Shown here: positions 1 to 6,090 of the stretch, in pieces
Layout of the letters: every line of letters begins with the position of its first letter
Position numbering within the stretch: position 1 is the first letter of the stretch
Source of the DNA: Acidimicrobiia bacterium
Lineage (GTDB): Bacteria > Actinomycetota > Acidimicrobiia > Acidimicrobiales > Aldehydirespiratoraceae
Assembly: GCA_022819505.1 (NCBI GenBank)
Contig: JAJEHD010000013.1
Location: 62,001 to 126,000 of the forward strand
Direction of reading: 5' to 3'
Length of the DNA: 64,000 nucleotides
Position numbers and translations under genes: made by a program
The notes under the pieces: generated by a model
Database searches by the model: none
Told to the model about the DNA's origin: nothing
The model's input: only the letters and a program-made list of their open reading frames with translations

Positions 1-2
1 AG

Positions 3-371
3 TTCGGGGGACCTGGCTACGCCATCGCCCTGCACGGCGACATGGTGGTCCATCGGGCCGCTCCCCTGGACGCGCTGGCCGAGCGGATCTCCATGGTGAA
101 CGGCTACGTGGCGCTTGACACCGCGATCGACGATCAGAGCCGCACCGCCGACCTGATCATCGTCGACGACCACGAGACGCTGTGGACCGAATGGGCCAAG
201 ACGGCCGCCTGGCGGTCCCAGCGGCGGCTCTCCAGCGTGATCGACGGCCTCGAGTTCACCAGCGACCGCGACGCGGTGATCGCCTCCCTGGAAGCGGCCG
301 TGAGCGACGTGAAGCGAGCCATCGACGAGATGCGGGCCGGTGCCAGGATGACGGAGCACTACGGCGGCTGA
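3..371 (+). CDS. C-terminal part of a 2-oxoglutarate/Fe(II) oxygenase-like protein (5' end outside window)
   Basis: The frame is open from the first bases of the window, so the start lies outside. The visible 122 residues include G-D-M-V-V-H-R followed about 13 residues later by E-R-I-S-M-V-N-G-Y. That resembles the last strand pair of cupin-fold 2-oxoglutarate oxygenases of the HalD/ArpA type, in which the distal iron-binding His and a 2OG-binding Arg lie at this spacing. The rest is an acidic helical tail. An internal ATG at 42 could give 109 residues but would cut the His strand off from the fold. No substrate can be assigned. It could be another cupin-like enzyme; the family call is tentative. 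Confidence 0.45.
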   Translation, partial: FGGPGYAIALHGDMVVHRAAPLDALAERISMVNGYVALDTAIDDQSRTADLIIVDDHETLWTEWAKTAAWRSQRRLSSVIDGLEFTSDRDAVIASLEAAVSDVKRAIDEMRAGARMTEHYGG

Positions 372-434
372 ACCCGGGTGTCAGTGTCGAGCGCACGGGT
401 GGGGGATCGCTGCGGCGGTGCAATGATGGGCGCC

Positions 435-1133
435 ATGACTGACACCGCCGACACCAGCGTGGTGGACTTCCACTTCGACGTGCTGTGCCCCTGGGCCTAC
501 CAGACGTCCAAGTGGATCCGGGACGTGCGGGCCCAGAACGGGCTGGAGATCAACTGGCGCTTCTTCAGCCTGGAGGAGATCAACCGGTTCGAGGGCAAGA
601 AGCACCCTTGGGAGCGGCCCTGGTCATACGGCTGGTCGCTGATGCGCATAGGCGCGGTGCTGCGCCGCGACAGCATGGACCACCTCGACACCTGGTACGA
701 GCGCTCGGGCCGGGCCCTGCACGAGGAGGGCCTGCGGGTGCACGACCCCGATGTGGCCCGCGAGCTGCTCGGCGAGATCGGACTCGACCCTCAGACGGTG
801 GACAACGCCCTGGACGACCCCACCACCCACGACGAGGTCAAGGCCGAGCACGACCGGGTGGTGGCCGCGGGCGGCTTCGGGGTGCCGACGCTGTTCTTCG
901 GCGACCAGGCGCTGTTCGGTCCCGTGCTGATCGACCCGCCCACCGGCGCCGAGGCGCTGCGCCTGTGGACCGCAGTGACGGCCTGGCTGGAGTTCCCCCA
1001 CCTCTACGAGATCCAACGCCCCAAGTCCCTCCGTGACGAGCAGGTCATCGCGGATGTCTTCCGCCCCTACATCGAGGCCCGCGACTGGGTGAGCATCAAC
1101 CGGGGCGAGGTCATCTCCTTCGACCGCTCCTAA
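435..1133 (+). CDS. DsbA-family thioredoxin-fold oxidoreductase/isomerase
   Basis: Predicted 232-residue cytosolic protein of the DsbA/FrnE/2-hydroxychromene-2-carboxylate isomerase superfamily. The active-site strand and helix start reads F-D-V-L-C18-P-W-A-Y, so there is one redox cysteine and no CxxC partner, as in some thiol-dependent members of this family. A cis-proline loop, G-F-G-V-P-T-L-F, sits near residue 150. No signal peptide is visible, arguing against a periplasmic disulfide role. ATG 435 is preferred over an in-frame GTG at 378 because the DsbA fold begins right after it and the upstream residues are low-complexity. It ends 22 bases before the monooxygenase start, so the two may be co-transcribed. 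A low-molecular-weight thiol (mycothiol) dependent activity is possible but not shown. Confidence 0.75.
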   Translation: MTDTADTSVVDFHFDVLCPWAYQTSKWIRDVRAQNGLEINWRFFSLEEINRFEGKKHPWERPWSYGWSLMRIGAVLRRDSMDHLDTWYERSGRALHEEGLRVHDPDVARELLGEIGLDPQTVDNALDDPTTHDEVKAEHDRVVAAGGFGVPTLFFGDQALFGPVLIDPPTGAEALRLWTAVTAWLEFPHLYEIQRPKSLRDEQVIADVFRPYIEARDWVSINRGEVISFDRS

Positions 1134-1155
1134 CCGCGAGCGGGATGTATCCAAC

Positions 1156-3057
1156 GTGGACAGGGACCAGATCGAGCGACTGATCGCTGCCTCCGATCTG
1201 CCCAGCCTGCTCGCCGCGCTGGCCCACGCCACCGGCGACCCCGACCTTGCCCCCTCGGATCTGTGGCTCGACCCGGACCGCGCCCTGGAGCCTGAGGATG
1301 GATGGGATCCGGACCAGCTGGCCCGGGCCCGCGAGCTGGCCGTCGCCGGCCTGAGGCGCCTGCAGACGTCCGGGAACGGTGCCGGCCGCGGACCCGACAA
1401 TGCCCTCGTGCCGTCCCTCATCGATTGGCTCACCGGTGCCGACCTGGACGACGGCTACCAGAGGATGCTGGCCGAGGAGCTGGCGGTGACCGGAGACCTT
1501 CGGGTCCCGGAGCCGATCACGGCACCGGACAGTCCCACCGCGGGCCGCAGCGACCACACGGTGGCCGTCATCGGAGCAGGGATGTCAGGCATCCTGGCCG
1601 CCCACAGACTCAAGCAGGCCGGTGTCGACTGCTTGGTGCTCGACAAGAACAGCGACGTGGGCGGAACCTGGCTGGAGAACACCTACCCCGGCTGCCGGGT
1701 GGACGTGTTCAACCACGTGTACTCCTACTCCGGCGAGCAGCGCCCGGACTGGCCCGAGTACCACTCCAGCCAGCCGGTGCTGCTGGACTACTTCCGCGAT
1801 TGCGCCCAGCGGTGGGGGATACGGGACCGGATCCGCTTCGGAGTCCGGGTCAAGTCACTGGAATGGGACGACAGCGCCTGCCGCTGGGTGATCCGGCTCG
1901 AGACGGGCAGCGGGACCGAGGTGATCACCGCCGGAGCGGTGGTGTCGGCGGTGGGTCAGCTCAACCGTCCCCTGATGCCCGACATCGAAGGCGCCGACAG
2001 CTTCGCCGGAGAGCAGTTCCACAGCTCGTCCTGGCGCCACGACATCGACTGGCAGGGCCTGCGGGTGGCCGTCATCGGCACGGGAGCGAGCGCCCTGCAG
2101 TTCATACCGCACCTGGCCGAGCTAGCCGACCACGTGACCGTGTACCAGCGGACCCCGCCGTGGCTGATCCCGCGGCCCGTCTATCACGAGCCGCTGGCCG
2201 AGGGGCTGCTGAGGCTGTTCGAGTTGGTGCCCGGCTACGCCCATTGGTTCCGGCTGCGGCTGTTCTGGTGCACCCACGAGGGTACGGTCGGCGCCCTGCG
2301 GCGCGACCCGGCGTGGGACGGGCCCCTTGAGCGGGCGGTCAGCCCCCGCAACGACGAGGCGCGGAAGCTGCTGACTATGTACCTGGAGCATCAGTTCGGC
2401 GACCGCCCCGACCTGCTGGCCAAGGTGGTGCCCGACTACCCGGTGGGCGCCAAGCGGGTGGTGCTCGACAACGGGATCTGGGCCAGCACGCTGAAGCGGA
2501 CCAACGTCGTACTGGTCAGCGATCCGATCGCCCGCATCGAGCCCGACGGCGTGCGCACCTCCGACGACCGGCTGCACCGAGCCGACGTGATCGTGTACGG
2601 CACCGGGTTCCGGGCCTCGGAGTTCCTGATGCCCATGCGGGTGATCGGGCGGGAAGGCGCCGATCTGCACGAGACCTGGGCCGGCGACGCCCGGGCCTAC
2701 AACGGCGTGTGCATTCCCGGCTTCCCGAATCTCTTCTGCCTGTACGGCCCCAACACCAACATCGTGGTCAACGGCAGCATCATCTATTTCGCGGAGTGTG
2801 CCGCCCACTACGTGGTGGAGTGCCTACGCCTGCTCGCGGAGCGGGGCGCGACAGCCATGGACTGCCGACTCGACGCCTACGAGCGCTACGCCGCCCGAAT
2901 GGACGAGCACAACGCCCAGATGGCCTGGGGCATATCGCCGGTCAACAGCTGGTACAAGAGCCCCAGCGGAGGGGTGGCCCAGAACTGGCCCCTGCCCCTC
3001 ATCGACTACTGGCGCCAGACCCGCCGCCCCGACCCCGCCGACTTCGAGCTCCTCTGA
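1156..3057 (+). CDS. FAD-dependent Baeyer-Villiger-type monooxygenase
   Basis: A 633-residue class B flavoprotein monooxygenase. An N-terminal extension of about 130 residues precedes the FAD-binding Rossmann motif G-A-G-M-S-G (about residue 136). The Baeyer-Villiger fingerprint FxGxxxHxxxW is complete as F-A-G-E-Q-F-H-S-S-S-W (about residue 282), and the NADPH Rossmann motif G-T-G-A-S-A follows (about 308). Such enzymes insert oxygen next to ketone carbonyls or hydroxylate heteroatoms; the substrate here is unknown. The helical N-terminal extension is seen in several long actinobacterial homologues. Start GTG 1156 is the only candidate that keeps the extension. A decayed copy of the last 40 codons lies at 5711-5831. 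Confidence 0.88.
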   Translation: MDRDQIERLIAASDLPSLLAALAHATGDPDLAPSDLWLDPDRALEPEDGWDPDQLARARELAVAGLRRLQTSGNGAGRGPDNALVPSLIDWLTGADLDDGYQRMLAEELAVTGDLRVPEPITAPDSPTAGRSDHTVAVIGAGMSGILAAHRLKQAGVDCLVLDKNSDVGGTWLENTYPGCRVDVFNHVYSYSGEQRPDWPEYHSSQPVLLDYFRDCAQRWGIRDRIRFGVRVKSLEWDDSACRWVIRLETGSGTEVITAGAVVSAVGQLNRPLMPDIEGADSFAGEQFHSSSWRHDIDWQGLRVAVIGTGASALQFIPHLAELADHVTVYQRTPPWLIPRPVYHEPLAEGLLRLFELVPGYAHWFRLRLFWCTHEGTVGALRRDPAWDGPLERAVSPRNDEARKLLTMYLEHQFGDRPDLLAKVVPDYPVGAKRVVLDNGIWASTLKRTNVVLVSDPIARIEPDGVRTSDDRLHRADVIVYGTGFRASEFLMPMRVIGREGADLHETWAGDARAYNGVCIPGFPNLFCLYGPNTNIVVNGSIIYFAECAAHYVVECLRLLAERGATAMDCRLDAYERYAARMDEHNAQMAWGISPVNSWYKSPSGGVAQNWPLPLIDYWRQTRRPDPADFELL

Positions 3058-3086
3058 CGAAACGTACATATTGCGTGTCGGTTGAG

Positions 3087-3180
3087 GCTGATGTGGTCGT
3101 GGTCGTGGCCGTGCGGGTCCGCCCTCTCCACCCCGGTGCCGTGGCCAGGAGCCTCCGCGTGGCGCCGTCATCGCCGCCAG
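3087..3180 (+). pseudogene. Decayed 3' fragment of a vapC-like PIN toxin gene
   Basis: Thirty bases after the monooxygenase stop, translation gives A-D-V-V-V-V-V-A-V, then R-P-L-H-P-G-A-V-A-R-S-L and V-A-P-S-S. This lines up with the C-terminus of the intact VapC (A-D-D-V-I-M-A-V, R-R-L-H-A-G-A-V-A-E-S-L, V-A-P-S-S). The nucleotide similarity is also plain. Only the last 30 or so codons are recognisable and the rest of the toxin is missing. The remaining bases up to 3285 hold nothing I can name with confidence, except a short stretch near 3250 resembling the linker before the SLH remnant at 5926. Confidence 0.7.
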
Positions 3181-3285
3181 CGCCGGCGGCTTGCCTTGCT
3201 TTGCGGGAGCGGTGCTTCTGGACCTGTAGCCAACAGGACCGCAGCACTTACCGACCAGACGACGATTGACACCGCTCGGCGCTTC

Positions 3286-4764
3286 TCAGCCGTGGACGAC
3301 TTCGGCGACAGCCTGAGCGTCGCGCTGAGCCGCTAGAGCCTTGCGCAACACGGCGCGGGCGGCTTGGGGCCCGGTCGGTCCGGCCCGGCTGCCGTTGCTG
3401 GATCTGCCGTTGCTGGACTTGTCGCCGCGATCGTCGTCGCGGCCGGGTGCGGCCCGGAACTCGGGTTCGGAGCGATCGGACGGATCGGCCGGGGCGAATA
3501 GGGGAGTGGTGTCGGGCATGTGCGCCGCGCCGTGGTGGATCCGGTCGGGGGGTCTGATGGTGTGTTTGCCGTCGCCGGCGTCGACTACTTGCCAGTGATG
3601 GTCATGGATCTTGTCGTGACAGCCCCAGCACAGCGGCATCAGGTTGTCCAAATCGGTGCGGCCGCCCCATGCAAAGGGGTCCATGTGGTGCGCGTGGATC
3701 TTGTGCTCGTCGGGCTCCCCGCAGCCGGCACAGCCGCCATAGAGCGCCATCAACACCTGGAACTGCGACTCGGTGGCCCGGCGGATGTTACGGCCCTTCC
3801 ACATGGGCACACCCCTGGCGCTGAGCACCAACCCGAACCAAGACGACTCGCCCGCGAGCCTCTCGACCACGCCAGCCGGTAGCGGGTCCCCGTCAGCGGT
3901 GGAGGCCATCAGCTCCTCGGTCTCAGGATCGAGCCGGGCCACCAGCGCGATGTCCGCGTACGGCTTGCCGCCACCGGCGGCGCCAGCGGTCATGTTCTCG
4001 AACGCGTCGGCCATGCACTGGGGGAGACTGCGAACACCACCACCGCTGCCTCTGGCCTGCCTCTTGTCGGCGTCATGCACCCGGTGGGCGCTGTTCTCAT
4101 CGACCTCGCTCAGACCGCGGGCCTGCGTCTTGTCGGCGTCATGGAGCCGGTGGGCCTCCTTGTTGATCCGGTTGCGGATACGCCGCCCGGTCACCGGATC
4201 GAACTGCCCGTAGAGATGCACCATCCCGTCGTCACCATTCCAGATCCGCAGATTGCGCCGGGCCCGCTGCCGGCGATACTCCGACTCACCGCCATCGGCC
4301 TGGCGCTCCGCGGTCCACCGCTTGGCCTCCTTGGCGAACTGATCCGGCGAAAGCGACTCGGCCTTGGCCAACAACTCCGCGTCGGACTCCACGTCTGCGG
4401 CGCTGGTCTTATCGAGCGCATCAGCGAGTTGCCTCGCATTGGCCAGGGGCATCCGGCCCTCCTCAACGGCATCCTGCACCGCGGAGACCGCACCAACCGC
4501 GGCCGCCGTCCTGACCTGGCTGCGGGCGTCGCGCCGGTGCATCCCGGTGCTCTCAGCCAACACATGGGCCCCACCGTCACCATGGCCGCGGCTGCCCGCC
4601 ACGCTCGCCGCCGCGACAGCCTGAAGGATGTCCAACTTGCCACAAACCGCCTTGGTCCCAGCCAACACACCAACAAGCTCATCCGAGGACGCCCCACCCC
4701 GCCGCACGAAAGCCAGCAACTCCGAGGCCGCCGCATCAAGCCGCTCAACCAGTTCCATCACCAT
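3286..4764 (-). CDS. HNH endonuclease of the 13E12/DUF222 family
   Basis: A 492-residue protein with an N-terminal DUF222 region and a C-terminal HNH nuclease. The nuclease core has C-A-G-C-G-E, H-A-H-H-M-D-P, D-N-L-M-P-L-C-W-G-C-H and H-D-H-H, giving two zinc CxxC knuckles and the H-N-H residues. In between is the usual long helical domain with an Arg/Lys-rich stretch. These genes are widespread, multicopy and mobile-looking in actinobacteria; their biological role is not settled. The C-terminal 60 residues are polar and disordered. ATG 4764 is chosen; a TTG at 4800 coincides with a TTGACA -35-like hexamer and is unlikely. It lies between vapC and monooxygenase fragments, consistent with insertion into an unstable site. 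Confidence 0.88.
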   Translation of the reverse strand: MVMELVERLDAAASELLAFVRRGGASSDELVGVLAGTKAVCGKLDILQAVAAASVAGSRGHGDGGAHVLAESTGMHRRDARSQVRTAAAVGAVSAVQDAVEEGRMPLANARQLADALDKTSAADVESDAELLAKAESLSPDQFAKEAKRWTAERQADGGESEYRRQRARRNLRIWNGDDGMVHLYGQFDPVTGRRIRNRINKEAHRLHDADKTQARGLSEVDENSAHRVHDADKRQARGSGGGVRSLPQCMADAFENMTAGAAGGGKPYADIALVARLDPETEELMASTADGDPLPAGVVERLAGESSWFGLVLSARGVPMWKGRNIRRATESQFQVLMALYGGCAGCGEPDEHKIHAHHMDPFAWGGRTDLDNLMPLCWGCHDKIHDHHWQVVDAGDGKHTIRPPDRIHHGAAHMPDTTPLFAPADPSDRSEPEFRAAPGRDDDRGDKSSNGRSSNGSRAGPTGPQAARAVLRKALAAQRDAQAVAEVVHG

Positions 4765-4787
4765 GTACCCATCATCGCACACCCTTA

Positions 4788-4799
4788 TGACATCTGTCA
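4788..4799. promoter_or_regulatory. Small palindrome in the HNH gene promoter region
   Basis: TGACATCTGTCA is an inverted repeat with 5-base arms and a 2-base centre, 24 bases upstream of the chosen HNH start. On the minus strand it overlaps a TTGACA hexamer. It could be an operator or chance. Confidence 0.3.
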
Positions 4800-4956
4800 A
4801 GCATTTACATGATTATTCAGTATACATAATGATTCCAGCGAAGGCCGTCGATGAACAGCGGAGCTCTTGTGCATCAGGCAATTGCCGGCCGCGAACTCGG
4901 TCCGCCCCACTGCGCGTCCACCCCATGTCGCCTCCGTGAGCGTACAGATTGTAAGA

Positions 4957-4975
4957 CTTGAGTTGTACACTTAAG
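4957..4975. promoter_or_regulatory. Imperfect palindrome over the vapBC -10 box and start
   Basis: A 19-base near-palindrome, CTTGAGTTGTACACTTAAG, ends two bases before the vapB ATG. Its arms CTTGAGT and ACTTAAG match at 6 of 7 positions around a TGTACA core. TACACT at 4966-4971 fits a TAnnnT -10 box six bases before the ATG, so transcription probably starts at or near the start codon and a VapBC complex bound here would block it. Autoregulation through such operators is the rule for type II toxin-antitoxin pairs; binding itself is inferred. The rest of 4801-4956 is relatively AT-rich, with no gene visible. Confidence 0.55.
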
Positions 4976-4977
4976 GC

Positions 4978-5241
4978 ATGGATGTTGCAGTGACAGAGTT
5001 GCGGGCCCACCTGAGTCGCTGGCTCAAGCAGGTCCGAGACGGTGAGGAGGTCGTCGTCACCGATCGGGGCGTGCCGGTGGCTCGGCTCCTCGGGGTCGAC
5101 ACCGCCTCGACGATCGAATCCCTCACCGCCCGGGGGGTAATCGCCAGACCTGTTCGCGGTGACCGGCCCGCCGCGACGGGAGAACAGCGGCCGCGGGCCC
5201 GCCGTCCGATCTCGGAGTTGGTGAGCGAGCAGCGGAGCTGA
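4978..5241 (+). CDS. vapB: VapB-like antitoxin, Phd/YefM family
   Basis: An 87-residue antitoxin. The N-terminus, M-D-V-A-V-T-E-L-R-A-H-L-S-R-W-L, followed by G-E-E-V-V-V-T-D-R-G-V-P-V-A-R-L, is the Phd/YefM DNA-binding fold. The C-terminal 35 residues are charged and probably form the flexible toxin-wrapping tail. Three bases separate its stop from vapC. It should neutralise the neighbouring PIN RNase and, with it, repress the operon from the palindrome at 4957-4975. The ATG follows a TAnnnT -10 by six bases, suggesting a leaderless message. Confidence 0.9.
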   Translation: MDVAVTELRAHLSRWLKQVRDGEEVVVTDRGVPVARLLGVDTASTIESLTARGVIARPVRGDRPAATGEQRPRARRPISELVSEQRS

Positions 5242-5244
5242 TCG

Positions 5245-5682
5245 ATGGCGATCGTCTACTTCGATGCCAGCGCGCTGGTGAAGCTGCTGGTGGAGGAGTC
5301 CGGCAGCGACACCGCCGCCGAGCTGTGGGACGGCTGCGACGCCGCGGTCTCCAGCCGACTGGCCTACCCGGAGGTCTGTGCTGCGCTGGCCGCCGCGGGT
5401 CGCAACCGCGATCTGGACGAACACAGTCTGACGTCATGTGAGCGCCACTGGGAGGATCTCTGGGCAGCGATGCGGCCCGTGGAGTTCACTTCACCGGTGG
5501 AGCGGTCCGCGGGCCGTCTGGCTAAGCGCCACGGACTTCGCGGCATCGATGCGGTCCACCTTGCCAGCGCCCTAGAGATAGGTGCTGACGATGTGATCAT
5601 GGCCGTGTGGGATCGTCGCCTTCACGCCGGTGCTGTGGCCGAGAGCCTGGGCGTGGCACCATCTTCACTGCCACACGCATAG
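5245..5682 (+). CDS. vapC: VapC-like PIN-domain toxin
   Basis: A 145-residue PIN-domain ribonuclease toxin. Conserved acidic residues are present: D8 in V-Y-F-D-A-S-A-L-V-K, E46 in Y-P-E-V, D98 in G-I-D-A-V-H-L-A-S-A, and D116 in the A-V-W-D motif. These coordinate Mg/Mn for RNA cleavage in the family. It follows the antitoxin gene by three bases with a GGAG upstream of ATG 5245. The length is normal and there is no sign of damage. A decayed copy of its 3' end sits at 3087-3180. Target RNA unknown. Confidence 0.9.
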   Translation: MAIVYFDASALVKLLVEESGSDTAAELWDGCDAAVSSRLAYPEVCAALAAAGRNRDLDEHSLTSCERHWEDLWAAMRPVEFTSPVERSAGRLAKRHGLRGIDAVHLASALEIGADDVIMAVWDRRLHAGAVAESLGVAPSSLPHA

Positions 5683-5710
5683 GTAGGCACCAGCTTCGCG
5701 CCGAAGGTCT

Positions 5711-5831
5711 CGCTGGCCAACGGCTGGTACAAGAGGGCCACCGGCCGGGCGGCCCAAGACTGACCGCTGCCCTGATCGACTACTGGCGCCAGACCCGCCG
5801 CCCCAACCACGCTGACTTCGAGCTGCTCTAA
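5711..5831 (+). pseudogene. Decayed 3' fragment of the flavin monooxygenase gene
   Basis: Just after vapC, translated pieces read N-G-W-Y-K-R-A-T-G-R-A-A-Q-D, then L-I-D-Y-W-R-Q-T-R-R-P-N-H-A-D-F-E-L-L-stop. This matches the last 40 residues of the monooxygenase ending at 3057. The fragment has a nonsense change (the W codon in N-W-P-L-P is TGA here) and a one-base deletion shortly after, so it cannot be translated as a unit. Confidence 0.85.
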
Positions 5832-5925
5832 CGCGTTCCGAGCCCGCCGCAGGCAGAATCCGGACGGCAGACTGTGGCACTGTCCCGAGATGCGAGGCTC
5901 GCTCGCGGCCCGGAGAGGCCGGGTT

Positions 5926-6087
5926 GGCGACGACGCCGACGAGACCACGGTCGCCCAGACCGCGCAGCGGTTCAGTGATGTGCCACCGGATCATTGAGGC
6001 GTTCGAGGCTATTGAGTGGGCTGCCTCTGCTGGTGTAACGGCCGGCTATGGCGATGGCACCTTCAAACCCAGCGAGGCCGTGATCGG
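5926..6087 (+). pseudogene. Frameshifted remnant of an S-layer homology (SLH) domain
   Basis: One frame gives D-E-T-T-V-A-Q-T-A-Q-R-F-S-D-V-P-P-D-H-stop. The next frame continues E-A-F-E-A-I-E-W-A-A-S-A-G-V-T-A-G-Y and G-D-G-T-F-K-P-S-E-A-V-I. Together these form most of one SLH domain broken by a small deletion. No start, signal peptide or further SLH repeats remain. It abuts the 3' end of ppc. The 408-base gap between vapC and ppc is thus filled by two gene remnants and about 90 bases I cannot assign. Confidence 0.6.
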
Positions 6088-6090
6088 CGG

